Shown here in pieces: positions 9,638-18,610 of a stretch of 64,000 nucleotides of DNA. This stretch comes from Flavobacterium hankyongi. Its GTDB lineage: Bacteria; Bacteroidota; Bacteroidia; Flavobacteriales; Flavobacteriaceae. The notes beneath the pieces were generated by a model. It ran no database searches and had not been told where the DNA came from. It was given only the letters and a program-made list of their open reading frames with translations. The position numbers and the translations under genes are program-made. The stretch lies in contig NZ_CP085725.1 of assembly GCF_036840915.1 (NCBI RefSeq), forward strand, positions 1,178,001-1,242,000. Direction: 5' to 3'. The first letter of the stretch is position 1; the number at the start of each line of letters is the position of its first letter.

Positions 9638-10840
9638 ATGAAAAATTACATACTCCTAACAATTTCGTTAGTCTTTTTAGGATTCTGTACCTTAACTTCT
9701 TGTGAAGATATATTAACACCAGAGCCTAAAATGGAAGACATTTTAGACGGACCAATTGACGGATTGTCATCGTCTGAAAGCTTGGAATTTATAGAAGGTG
9801 ATGTTGCTTTTAATGAGGAAGTATTTACAGCAGAAACAGGTTTAGGACCTTTATTTGTAGCAACAAGTTGTGTGTCTTGTCATGCAGGAGATGGAAAAGG
9901 ACATCCCTTTACCACTTTAACACGTTTTGGACAATCGGACGCATCAGGTAATCAGTTTATGCATTTGGGAGCACCACAACTACAAAACAGAGCAATACCC
10001 GGCTACTTACCCGAACAAATTCCAAGCGGTGCGTCATCTGCTAAATTCATGCCTCCTGCCAATACCGGTTTAGGCTTTTTAGCTGCTCTAACCGATGCGC
10101 AGATTTTAGCTGTTGCCGATCCATTCGATAACAACAATGACGGAATTTCGGGTGTACCGAATTACATAACACCTCCTTCTTTCTTTTCACCTAAATGGTT
10201 TCATCAAGAGAGTAACGGAAAATATATTGGCCGTTTCGGAAAAAAAGCAGCTGCGATTGATTTACTGCATCAAACCGTAAATGCTTACAATCAGGATATG
10301 GGAATTACATCTTCCTTTTCCCCTATTGATACCTATACCGGATTAGAGATTGACCCCGAAGTATCAAATAAAACCGTTAACAGTGTTGTTTTTTATTTAA
10401 GAACGTTAAAAGCTCCTCCGAGAAGAAATCAAAACAATGCTGAAGTGCAAGCTGGTGAAGCTTTATTCTCAAATTTAAAATGCGCAGAATGCCATAAACC
10501 GCAATGGACAACGCAAAACAGTGACATTGCCGGATTATCCAACAAAACTTTCTATCCCTACACCGATTTACTTTTACACGATATGGGAAGCGGATTGGAT
10601 GATGGTTATACCGAAGGACAAGCCCTAACAAGTGAATGGAGAACACCGCCTTTATGGGGAATTGGTTTGTCTAAAAAATCGCAAGGTGGACAATATTTTC
10701 TATTACACGATGGAAGGGCAAGAAGTATTGAGCAGGCTATTTTGATGCACGGTGGCGAAGCAGCTAACAGCAAAAACGCTTACCAGCAACTAACCTCAGG
10801 TGAGAAGCAAAAGCTTGTAAAATTCATCGAAAGTTTATAG
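9638..10840 (+). CDS. Di-haem oxidoreductase (DUF1111/thiol oxidoreductase-like) lipoprotein
   Basis: A 400-residue exported lipoprotein (signal ending LTSCEDIL). It carries two CXXCH c-type haem sites, CVSCHAGDG (about residues 78-86) and CAECHKP (about 282-288), in the arrangement of the DUF1111 di-haem family. Conserved stretches such as FGRFGKKAA, HDMGSGLDDG and EWRTPPLWGIG also fit the family. These periplasmic proteins are often found with iron or copper uptake and oxidation genes; the substrate here is unknown. It starts a plus-strand operon divergent from the metal genes, with the Rieske gene starting 1 bp after its stop. Confidence 0.85.
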   Translation: MKNYILLTISLVFLGFCTLTSCEDILTPEPKMEDILDGPIDGLSSSESLEFIEGDVAFNEEVFTAETGLGPLFVATSCVSCHAGDGKGHPFTTLTRFGQSDASGNQFMHLGAPQLQNRAIPGYLPEQIPSGASSAKFMPPANTGLGFLAALTDAQILAVADPFDNNNDGISGVPNYITPPSFFSPKWFHQESNGKYIGRFGKKAAAIDLLHQTVNAYNQDMGITSSFSPIDTYTGLEIDPEVSNKTVNSVVFYLRTLKAPPRRNQNNAEVQAGEALFSNLKCAECHKPQWTTQNSDIAGLSNKTFYPYTDLLLHDMGSGLDDGYTEGQALTSEWRTPPLWGIGLSKKSQGGQYFLLHDGRARSIEQAILMHGGEAANSKNAYQQLTSGEKQKLVKFIESL

Positions 10841-10841
10841 T

Positions 10842-11282
10842 ATGGACAGAAAAGAATTTCTAAAGATTTGTGGGTTTTCCTGTTTGGGTGTTTTGGGATT
10901 GTCTGGTTTGATGCAAAGCTGTGGCTCAACCCATTATGCGGTTTCTAATATAAAAGATAATCAACTAATCATTTCTAAACAAGAATTTGAGATTACTGAA
11001 AACACAACTACACGATACAGAAATTATGTTGTAAGCAAAGTGGACGGAATCAACTACCCGATTATCATTTACAAAAACCTGAACGATACCTATACAGCAC
11101 TTTTACTCCGATGCTCGCACCAAGGCGCTGAACTTACCGTTAATGGCGATCTACTCACCTGCTCGGCGCATGGAAGTGAATTTGGAAAAAACGGCGATGT
11201 CATTCAAGGACCCGCAGAGCAACAATTAACCGCATTTAAAGTGCTGACTGATGCACAAAACATTTACATTCAATTATCCTAA
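10842..11282 (+). CDS. Rieske [2Fe-2S] domain protein
   Basis: A 146-residue exported protein with a signal/lipobox region (GLSGLMQSCGS). The C-terminal half has both halves of a Rieske cluster site: CSHQGAEL (CxH) and CSAHGSEF (CxxH), about 27 residues apart. It could pass electrons to or from the di-haem protein encoded immediately upstream. Together with the porin-like gene downstream it forms a compact periplasmic/outer-membrane electron-transfer operon. The partner oxidase is not visible. Confidence 0.85.
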   Translation: MDRKEFLKICGFSCLGVLGLSGLMQSCGSTHYAVSNIKDNQLIISKQEFEITENTTTRYRNYVVSKVDGINYPIIIYKNLNDTYTALLLRCSHQGAELTVNGDLLTCSAHGSEFGKNGDVIQGPAEQQLTAFKVLTDAQNIYIQLS

Positions 11283-11283
11283 A

Positions 11284-12510
11284 ATGAAATTACTTTACAT
11301 AACTGCACTAACCTTACTTTTAAATTTTTCTTTACAGGCGCAGGTTGATTCTACAAAAGTTGCAACCACACAAAAAGACACCACAAAATTAGCTTTGAAT
11401 ATGGATGCGGTGTATGCACGTCCGTTTTTGAAATTAGGAAAATTACCTATTTCAATAGGTGGCTATGTGGAAGCCAATACAAGTTACTTTGCTACTGATG
11501 GAATTACCGAGGGAATGTCTTTTCAGATGCCGAGAATGACGCTTTTTGTATCGTCAACCATAAAGAACCGAATTAAATTTTTATCAGAAATAGAATTTGA
11601 AGAAGGGGGAAAAGAAATTAATATTGAATTTGCTTCGCTTGATGTAGAGTTGCACCCGTTATTCAATTTACGTGGTGGTATTATTATGAATCCCATAGGT
11701 TCTTTCAACCAAAATCATGATGGCCCGAAATGGGAGTTTATTGACCGTCCTATTTCATCAACCACCATTATACCTTCAACATGGAGTAATGTAGGTTTCG
11801 GAATCTTCGGAAAGTATGCTAAGAATAATTTAGTTTGGGCATACGAAGGCTATTTTTCCAATGGATTCGATGATAAAATTATCTCCAATCCACAAAACAA
11901 AACATGGCTTCCGGCAACCAAAGAAAACAATGAACGCTTTGAAGAAAGTTTTAATGGTGTACCACTAATTACTGCAAAAACAGCCTTAAAGCACAGAAAA
12001 ATAGGTGAATTTGGTATTTCATGGATGGGCGGTGTTTACAATAAGTTTCAGGAAGATGGCATTCAGATTGACAAAAAACGTAGAGTAGATTTATTCGCAT
12101 TGGATTTCAATACAATCGTTCCGAAATGGAAAACCTATATTAATGCCGAATGGGTTTGGGCTTATATAGATGTTCCTGACACTTACTCACAACAATTTGG
12201 ATCAAAACAAAAAGGTGGTTTTATAGACATTGTACAACCCATTTTAAAACGTGATGTATTAGGCTGGCAAAACAGCACATTAAACTTAGCTCTCAGAATG
12301 GAATATACCGACTATAATGTTGGTACTTTTAATGAAACTAACGAAAAGATTCACGATGATGTAATGGCCATTACGCCGGGAATTAGTTTCAGACCATCGT
12401 CACAAACGGTATTCCGATTGAATTACCGTTATATATGGGAAACGGATATTTTTGGTAATGACCCTTCGAAAACGGCTGGTATTCAGTTTGGATTTTCAAC
12501 TTACTTTTAA
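11284..12510 (+). CDS. Outer membrane beta-barrel (porin-like) protein
   Basis: A 408-residue protein when started at the ATG at 11284, which directly precedes a good signal peptide (MKLLYITALTLLLNFSLQAQ); an upstream in-frame Met at 11251 would overlap the Rieske gene and spoil the signal. The mature protein has alternating aromatic/polar strands and ends FQ/FGFSTYF-like with a terminal Phe, as expected of a barrel. It resembles phosphate-selective porin-like proteins of Bacteroidota. It is the last gene of the di-haem/Rieske operon and presumably lets its substrate cross the outer membrane. Confidence 0.7.
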   Translation: MKLLYITALTLLLNFSLQAQVDSTKVATTQKDTTKLALNMDAVYARPFLKLGKLPISIGGYVEANTSYFATDGITEGMSFQMPRMTLFVSSTIKNRIKFLSEIEFEEGGKEINIEFASLDVELHPLFNLRGGIIMNPIGSFNQNHDGPKWEFIDRPISSTTIIPSTWSNVGFGIFGKYAKNNLVWAYEGYFSNGFDDKIISNPQNKTWLPATKENNERFEESFNGVPLITAKTALKHRKIGEFGISWMGGVYNKFQEDGIQIDKKRRVDLFALDFNTIVPKWKTYINAEWVWAYIDVPDTYSQQFGSKQKGGFIDIVQPILKRDVLGWQNSTLNLALRMEYTDYNVGTFNETNEKIHDDVMAITPGISFRPSSQTVFRLNYRYIWETDIFGNDPSKTAGIQFGFSTYF

Positions 12511-12517
12511 TAAAAAA

Positions 12518-12539
12518 ACGCTCCTAAAATTAGAAGCGT
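12518..12539. terminator. Bidirectional terminator between porin and multicopper oxidase genes
   Basis: Arms ACGCT (12518-12522) and AGCGT (12535-12539) extend inward by CTAA/TTAG after one mismatch. A-run on the left and TCTTTAT on the right let it act for both converging genes. Confidence 0.6.
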
Positions 12540-12550
12540 CTTTATGTGAA

Positions 12551-14779
12551 CTAATAATTCAAAGTCATTCCAGCTCCAAACCCCATATCACTATCATAGT
12601 GTGTGCGAAGACTTAAATTTCGTGTAAAAATATATCTCAAATCAGCCATATATTCAAAATCAGTATTCCACATTAATCCCATTCGAAGTCGTTTTGAAAG
12701 TGGTATGTCTTTACGTTCCAATTGAAATCTTAAATTTCCATCTGTAAAAACTTCAGCTTGTGCTACGATGAGCATTGGTAAAGTATAGTTTACCCCTGCA
12801 CTGAAGACTGCACGCTTGTCTTTAGTATCTGTTTGGTTAAATAGATTTTTCTCATGTTCATCAATACCCATTTTTCTGTATCTCCAATCAAAACCAATAA
12901 ATGGCATTAACCATTGCATTTTCCCAATGTATCTGCCGATGTGGGTTTCCATCTCGTAACCGTGATGATCGTTATAACCTAAACGCCACTCGGAACCAAT
13001 ACTCCAACGTGTATTACCAAGCATAGCCTCACCATCAATTCCGTTGGTTGCAAAATCACTCTCACCCATAAGATGAAATTGCCTATCGTCTGCAAATAAT
13101 TTACGTTGGGCTAATTTAGGATTGGGTATTAATGGATTGGGGGCTTGATTTTCATAGGTAAAAACTCTACCCATTCCAGCCATCATATGATATAGAATAT
13201 GACAATGAAAAAACCAATCTCCATCAACATTTGCGTTAAATTCCAAAGTATCGGTTTCCATTGGCATAATATCTATGACATTCTTTAAAGGGGCATACTC
13301 CTCTTGTCCATTTATAACTCTGAAATCATGACCGTGCAAGTGCATCGGGTGGCGCATCATTGAACCATTATGCAATATGATTCTAACATTTTCTCCTTTT
13401 TTAATTAGTATCTTGTCTGTTTCAGAAACAACTTTGTTATCCAAACTCCAAACATATCGGTTCATGTTACCGGATAATTCGAAACGCAATTCTTTTACTG
13501 GAGCATCTTTTGGCAAAGTTGTTTTCGTAGGTGATTTCAGCATTGCATAATTTAAAGTGGTAATGTTAGAGAGTTTATTACTATTATATTGGTTTTCCGG
13601 CATTGCCATATTGTCCATTTTATTTTCGTTCTTTTTAACTGATTGCCCAGTAATTTCAGGATACATCACCACATTCATATCCATTTGGTTCAAGGACATC
13701 TGCATTCCCATATCATCTAAATCTCCGTTCATTTTCATCATATCATTCATCATTTTCATTCCCTCAAAATATTTGAGTTTTGGCAATGGGGATATTAACT
13801 GCCTAATACCGTCCCCAATATACAATGATGCGGACTTGGTTCTATCTTCGGCAGTTGCCAAAAATTCATAAGAAGTGTTTTCCGCTGGAATGGTAACTAC
13901 AACATCATATGTTTCTGAAACAGCTATGATGAGTCTGTCTACTTCAACAGGCTCAACATCATTACCGTCATTTGCCACTACAGTAATTTTACCTCCTGCA
14001 TAGGTTAACCAAAAGTATGATGATGCACCACCATTGGCTATCCGAAGACGTACTTTATCACCAACCTTAAATTGAGATAACTGACTTTCATTTTTACCAT
14101 TTATTAGAAATTTTTCATAATACACATCACTCACATCCATAGCGTTCATACGCTTCCACTCGTTTGTAATTTTAGTTTTAAAATGACCTCCTCGAATTGC
14201 CTCTACATAACTTTGAGTAGTCCCTTTTTTAATTGCAAACCAATCCGTTGCATTATGAAGCATCCGATGTACATTTTCTGGTTTCATATCCGTCCATTCA
14301 CTTAAAATTATTGGAACAGTTGGTAAGTCATCAATTCCTTTTCTAAATGTTGGATCATTCTGTTTTTTGTTCATTATAAACATTCCATACATTCCAATTT
14401 GCTCCTGTAAACCTGAATGGCTATGGTACCAATGGGTTCCGGTTTGGATTATCGGGAAAGTGTATTTATGAATTGTACCCGGTTTGATAGGCATTTGCGT
14501 AAGATTAGGCACTCCATCTTCTTTATTTGGCAAAAACAAACCATGCCAATGTAATGATGTTTCCTCTTCTAACTCATTATGCACATAAATTTCTGCAATA
14601 TCACCTTCAGTAAAAGTTAATGTAGGCATTGGTATTTGACCATTCACTGCTATTGCTCTTTTTTCTTTTCCGGAATAGTTTACTATGGTATCTCTTACAT
14701 ATAAATCGTAACGTACTATATTTTGAGCAGTTATACTTAATGTAGTAAATGCTATAAGAATTGATAATTTAATTTTCAT
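12551..14779 (-). CDS. Multicopper oxidase with C-terminal CopB-like outer membrane domain
   Basis: A 742-residue protein when started at the ATG at 14779, which gives a clean signal peptide ending ITAQN. The laccase-like part has all four copper motifs: SLHWHGLF, GTHWYHSHSG, HPMHLHGHDF and WFFHCHILYHMMAGM. A methionine-rich insert (residues about 340-400, with MKMMNDMMKMNG and MDMNVVM) resembles copper-binding loops of CopA/CueO. After the last copper motif (about residue 550) about 180 residues of amphipathic strands follow (GYEMETHIGRYIGKMQWLMP; ending GFGAGMTLNY), like the CopB outer-membrane domain. It probably oxidises Cu(I) in the periplasm. The tail assignment is inference. Confidence 0.85.
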   Translation of the reverse strand: MKIKLSILIAFTTLSITAQNIVRYDLYVRDTIVNYSGKEKRAIAVNGQIPMPTLTFTEGDIAEIYVHNELEEETSLHWHGLFLPNKEDGVPNLTQMPIKPGTIHKYTFPIIQTGTHWYHSHSGLQEQIGMYGMFIMNKKQNDPTFRKGIDDLPTVPIILSEWTDMKPENVHRMLHNATDWFAIKKGTTQSYVEAIRGGHFKTKITNEWKRMNAMDVSDVYYEKFLINGKNESQLSQFKVGDKVRLRIANGGASSYFWLTYAGGKITVVANDGNDVEPVEVDRLIIAVSETYDVVVTIPAENTSYEFLATAEDRTKSASLYIGDGIRQLISPLPKLKYFEGMKMMNDMMKMNGDLDDMGMQMSLNQMDMNVVMYPEITGQSVKKNENKMDNMAMPENQYNSNKLSNITTLNYAMLKSPTKTTLPKDAPVKELRFELSGNMNRYVWSLDNKVVSETDKILIKKGENVRIILHNGSMMRHPMHLHGHDFRVINGQEEYAPLKNVIDIMPMETDTLEFNANVDGDWFFHCHILYHMMAGMGRVFTYENQAPNPLIPNPKLAQRKLFADDRQFHLMGESDFATNGIDGEAMLGNTRWSIGSEWRLGYNDHHGYEMETHIGRYIGKMQWLMPFIGFDWRYRKMGIDEHEKNLFNQTDTKDKRAVFSAGVNYTLPMLIVAQAEVFTDGNLRFQLERKDIPLSKRLRMGLMWNTDFEYMADLRYIFTRNLSLRTHYDSDMGFGAGMTLNY

Positions 14780-14796
14780 AAGTAATATTTTATATT

Positions 14797-15405
14797 TTAA
14801 CAACAACCAGTTCCAACTTGAATTGGCGGGCATTTTACACTTCCGTAACTACAGTATACACAACAATCCCCTTCTAATGGACGTAATCTTTTTTTACAAT
14901 TTTCACATTCATAAAAAAACTCGCAGGCATTTGTAGGCATTATTTCCTCTTTTTTATGACCGCAATTTGGACATGTAATTTTTGATTTTAGTTCTACTAA
15001 TTTACCATTGTAGATGGTACATGTGTCGCAACCATTATGAAGTTTATTTCTGTAATAATTAACTATTGTAGCAATAAGAAGCCCAAACATACCAGCATAT
15101 AAAAAATATACTTGATAATCATTATTGCAAAAATAATAGCTGTAAAAAATGACCAATGTACTTGGAATTGCTATTAATAAAGGATATAGACTTTTATGCC
15201 TATGATAGGAAAGAAAAAAACCAATAACAGAAACTAGAACCATACCTTGAAAAATCCACATCGTCCATCCGCCAAAAAGTTCAAAACTACCTAAACCTAA
15301 AGCAGATGCTGCAAATGCAAAAAGTGGAAAGCAACAAGGTGAAAATATTGCTGTGAAGAACATACCAATTGTTCCGAATTTATCTATATTATTTGCTATT
15401 TTCAT
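14797..15405 (-). CDS. MerC-like membrane protein fused to a GDCCVxC domain
   Basis: A 202-residue protein. Residues 1 to about 125 form four membrane helices of the MerC type with a CCFPLFAF motif in the first helix, known in mercury transporters. The C-terminal 65 residues are a separate zinc-ribbon-like module: CPNCGHKKEE, a CEFFYECENCKK segment and GDCCVYCSYGSVKCPPIQ, the signature of GDCCVxC proteins. The ending GTGCC adds two more cysteines. Membrane transport and metal binding are thus on one chain. It lies between the multicopper oxidase and the P-type ATPase (18 bp), so copper is as likely as mercury. Confidence 0.8.
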   Translation of the reverse strand: MKIANNIDKFGTIGMFFTAIFSPCCFPLFAFAASALGLGSFELFGGWTMWIFQGMVLVSVIGFFLSYHRHKSLYPLLIAIPSTLVIFYSYYFCNNDYQVYFLYAGMFGLLIATIVNYYRNKLHNGCDTCTIYNGKLVELKSKITCPNCGHKKEEIMPTNACEFFYECENCKKRLRPLEGDCCVYCSYGSVKCPPIQVGTGCC

Positions 15406-15423
15406 TCTTTTTATTATTTTTTA

Positions 15424-17961
15424 TTAGAGTTTTAAACTTCTTAATCTTAATGCATTTACAATTACGGATACAGAGCTGAAAGACATTGCTAAAGCTGCAA
15501 TCATAGGAGATAGTAAAATACCGAAAACAGGATATAAAACTCCAGCTGCGATTGGTACTCCCAATACATTATAGAAAAAGGCAAAAAATAGATTTTGCTT
15601 AATATTTCTCATAACAGCATGGCTTAAATTCTTAGCTTTTACAATGCCTTGTAAATCTCCTTTGACTAAAGTTATTTTGGCACTTTCTATAGCGACATCT
15701 GTTCCAGTTCCCATTGCAATTCCAATATTGGCTTGGGCTAATGCCGGTGCGTCGTTTATACCATCGCCTGCCATGGCCACAATTTTGCCTTCGGCTTGTA
15801 ATTTTTTAATTTCTTTGAGTTTGTCTTCGGGTAAACATCTTGCTTTATAAGTTGTTAATCCCAATTCATCAGCAACTGCTTTGGCTGTATTAACATTGTC
15901 ACCAGTCATCATGATTACCTCGACACCCTGTTGCATTAATTCTTTTATTGCGTCTCTGCTAGAAGTTTTAATAGCATCTGTAATTGATACAAAACCAACA
16001 GCAACGCCATCAATGGCTATGTATGAAACCGTTTTACCTAATTTTTGTTCGGTAATGATTTTGTTTTCTAAATCGTCAGAAACTGTTGCCTTGACTTGCT
16101 CCATTAGTTTTTTATTGCCTAATGCCACTTTTTTATTAGTCACTGTTCCTATAACACCCTTTCCGGCAATGGCTTCAAAATCTTTTACTTCGATTAAAGA
16201 AATGGATTTTGTTTTGGCATAAATTACCACAGCTTGTGCCAGTGGATGTTCACTATATTGATTTAAGGAAGCGATGCTTTGCAATAAGTCACTATCGTTG
16301 TTATTGGATGCATAAATTTTTTCGACAGATGGTTTTCCTTCGGTGATGGTTCCTGTTTTATCGGTAATTAACACATTAACCTTATTCATATTCTCTAAAG
16401 CTTCAGCGTTCTTTATCAAAACGCCTGATTGTGCCCCTTTACCAACACCTACCATTACTGACATTGGGGTTGCTAAGCCTAATGCACAGGGACAGGCAAT
16501 AATTAATACTGCAATGGCATTTATAAAACCATATACTAATGCTGGTTCGGGACCAAATTTTGCCCAAACAAAAAAGGTTATTGCTGATATAATAACCACA
16601 ATTGGCACAAAGTACTTGGAGATACTATCTGCTAATTTCTGAATTGGAGCTCGTGAACGACTGGCATCATTTACCATTTGCACGATTTGAGATAGCAAGG
16701 TTTCGGAACCTACTTTTTCGGCTATCATCACAAATGATTTGTTTCCGTTTATTGTTCCGGAAATTACGTTATCGCCTTTCTTTTTATCAACCGGTATTGG
16801 CTCACCAGTAATCATGGCTTCATCTATACTGCTTTCCCCATCGGTTATTTTACCGTCAACAGGAATTTTATCTCCGGGTTTTACTCTCAATAAATCGCCT
16901 TTTTTGATGTCGTGGATTGATATTACTTTATCACCGCCATCAATAACCAAAGTAGCTTCAGTTGGCGCAAGTTTTAATAATTCTTTGATAGCTCCGCTGG
17001 TTTGGCTGTGTGCCCTTGCTTCGAGTAATTGTCCTAACAAAACTAAAGTCAGAATAACTGTTGTTGCTTCAAAGTATAATAATACAGTTCCGTGTTCTGT
17101 TTTGAATTCACTTGGAAAAATATCCGGAAAAAACATTCCGACTAAACTAAATAAAAATGCCACTCCCGTTCCAATTCCGATGAGTGTGAACATATTCAGA
17201 TTCCAAGTAATAATTGATTTCCAGGCGCGGACAAAAAATACCCAACAGGCATAAAAAACAACAGGAAGAGATAAAATAAGCTGTACCCAGTTCCATTTGT
17301 CCGCATCCATTAGTTGCAATAAAGGATTATTGTGTGCCATTTCAATCATGGCAATGGCGAAAATGGGAACTGTAAACACAACTGCTATTTTCATTTTCTT
17401 AACCAAATCTTTATAAGTCCTTTGGTCTTCGCTTTCGCTTGGTTCCATTGGTACTAAATCCATACCGCATATAGGACAGGAACCCGGAGTTTCACTAATT
17501 ACTTCGGGATGCATTGGACAAGTATATAGTGTCTTGTTTACGGTTAGTTCAGGTGCTTTGACTAGATCCATTCCACACACAGGACAATCGCCCGCTTTGT
17601 CATAGACTTTTTCGCCTTCGCAATGCATTGGGCAATAATATTTACCAGCGGCGTTGGTTGGTATAACAGCCTCTTTTTTATAATTATGCTCATGAGTAGA
17701 ACAACATGACTTTGCAGCGGATTCATTAGTTGTAGTATCTTCTGTAGTTTTATCATTGCTCATTTCTATGGTGTATTTTCCAACAGTCGTCAGTGCTTCC
17801 TGCAACTTTGATGTTGGAATGTGTTTGTCCATAGTAATTATGGCCACTGGTGGGCTTAATGAAACTTTTGCTTCAATACCATCAATAGTATTCAATGCTT
17901 TCTCGACTTTAGAGCGACAACCATCGCAAGTCATTCCGGTAATGCTGTAAGTATGTATCAT
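15424..17961 (-). CDS. copA: Cu(I)-exporting P1B-type ATPase
   Basis: An 845-residue pump. An N-terminal HMA domain (GMTCDGC, Cys12/Cys15) is followed by CCSTHEH and two heavy-metal-binding domains (CPMHCEGEK...CPVCGM at about 108-133 and CPMHPEV...CPICGM at about 145-170). Then come the transmembrane core, the TGEP actuator motif (385), the CPC metal site (490-492), DKTGT with the phosphorylated Asp534, and GDGINDAPAL. TM7 has YN and TM8 has MSFSS, the Cu(I)/Ag(I) signature (YN, MxxSS). It moves Cu(I) out of the cytoplasm. Two ATTTGCAA repeats lie just upstream, likely bound by the AraC regulator encoded next. Confidence 0.95.
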   Translation of the reverse strand: MIHTYSITGMTCDGCRSKVEKALNTIDGIEAKVSLSPPVAIITMDKHIPTSKLQEALTTVGKYTIEMSNDKTTEDTTTNESAAKSCCSTHEHNYKKEAVIPTNAAGKYYCPMHCEGEKVYDKAGDCPVCGMDLVKAPELTVNKTLYTCPMHPEVISETPGSCPICGMDLVPMEPSESEDQRTYKDLVKKMKIAVVFTVPIFAIAMIEMAHNNPLLQLMDADKWNWVQLILSLPVVFYACWVFFVRAWKSIITWNLNMFTLIGIGTGVAFLFSLVGMFFPDIFPSEFKTEHGTVLLYFEATTVILTLVLLGQLLEARAHSQTSGAIKELLKLAPTEATLVIDGGDKVISIHDIKKGDLLRVKPGDKIPVDGKITDGESSIDEAMITGEPIPVDKKKGDNVISGTINGNKSFVMIAEKVGSETLLSQIVQMVNDASRSRAPIQKLADSISKYFVPIVVIISAITFFVWAKFGPEPALVYGFINAIAVLIIACPCALGLATPMSVMVGVGKGAQSGVLIKNAEALENMNKVNVLITDKTGTITEGKPSVEKIYASNNNDSDLLQSIASLNQYSEHPLAQAVVIYAKTKSISLIEVKDFEAIAGKGVIGTVTNKKVALGNKKLMEQVKATVSDDLENKIITEQKLGKTVSYIAIDGVAVGFVSITDAIKTSSRDAIKELMQQGVEVIMMTGDNVNTAKAVADELGLTTYKARCLPEDKLKEIKKLQAEGKIVAMAGDGINDAPALAQANIGIAMGTGTDVAIESAKITLVKGDLQGIVKAKNLSHAVMRNIKQNLFFAFFYNVLGVPIAAGVLYPVFGILLSPMIAALAMSFSSVSVIVNALRLRSLKL

Positions 17962-18007
17962 TTTTTATATTATTTTAATACAAATTTCTATCATAACTGC
18001 TTTTTGT

Positions 18008-18036
18008 ATTTGCAAAATTTTGGGTTTGATTTGCAA
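18008..18036 (-). promoter_or_regulatory. Direct repeat ATTTGCAA x2, candidate AraC operator for copA
   Basis: ATTTGCAA occurs at 18008-18015 and again at 18029-18036, exactly 21 bp apart (two helical turns) in the same orientation. It lies in the 78-bp gap between the AraC-type regulator gene and the copA start. AraC-family proteins characteristically bind direct repeats with about 21-bp spacing. This is inference from spacing and position. Confidence 0.5.
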
Positions 18037-18039
18037 GAT

Positions 18040-18603
18040 TTATAAGTCTTCGATTTGCTTTCGTTTAATGGTTTTTATATTCTTAAAGTGTGTTGGTGAA
18101 AAGCCGGTTACTTTTTTGAATTGATTACTTAAATGTGAAACGCTACTATAGTTTAAAGAGTAAGCTATTTGGCTTAGGGATAATTCATCATAGATGATCA
18201 ACTCTTTTACTTTCTCAATTTTCAGATTAATGAAGTATTTTTCAATTGTTGTGTTTTCTACTTCGGAAAAGAGGTTGCTCAAGGTATTATAGTCTTGGTG
18301 TAGCTCTTGGAATAGAAACTCGGATAGATTTGTTTTTAAATGATTGTTTTTATTTTGAACCAAATCAATAATCAATGTTTTAATCTTATCGATAGTTTTG
18401 CTTTTCCTATCATCAATCAAATCAAAGCCTACAGCATGAAGCTTTTTTAATAATTCGTTTTTTTGGATTTCCTGAATGTCATTTTTCAATTCAACTTCAC
18501 CTAAATCAACTGAAACAGGATTGATGCCCATATTTTCAAATACAGATTTTACTACTATCTTGCAGCGGCTGCATACCATATTTTTAATGTGTAGCTTCAT
18601 CAT
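18040..18603 (-). CDS. AraC-family regulator with N-terminal HMA-like metal domain
   Basis: A 187-residue protein. Residues 1 to about 70 look like an HMA fold with the metal loop MVCSRCK (Cys11/Cys14). Residues about 80-180 are an AraC-type double helix-turn-helix: LSLSQIAYSLNYSSVSHLSNQF (first helices) and KKVTGFSPTHFKN (second). A direct Cu sensor that reads metal through HMA and binds DNA through AraC helices is the simplest reading. It lies just upstream of copA on the same strand, separated by a possible operator. Similar HMA-AraC proteins occur near copper genes in Bacteroidota. Confidence 0.85.
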   Translation of the reverse strand: MMKLHIKNMVCSRCKIVVKSVFENMGINPVSVDLGEVELKNDIQEIQKNELLKKLHAVGFDLIDDRKSKTIDKIKTLIIDLVQNKNNHLKTNLSEFLFQELHQDYNTLSNLFSEVENTTIEKYFINLKIEKVKELIIYDELSLSQIAYSLNYSSVSHLSNQFKKVTGFSPTHFKNIKTIKRKQIEDL

Positions 18604-18610
18604 TGAGTTA

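Noticed and set aside
11251-11283. Upstream start for the porin-like gene
   Set aside because: It overlaps the Rieske gene and spoils the signal peptide; the ATG at 11284 begins a clean signal.
14797-15405. Mercury-resistance operon
   Set aside because: Only the MerC-like fusion is present; merA, merR, merP and merT are missing and all neighbours are copper genes.
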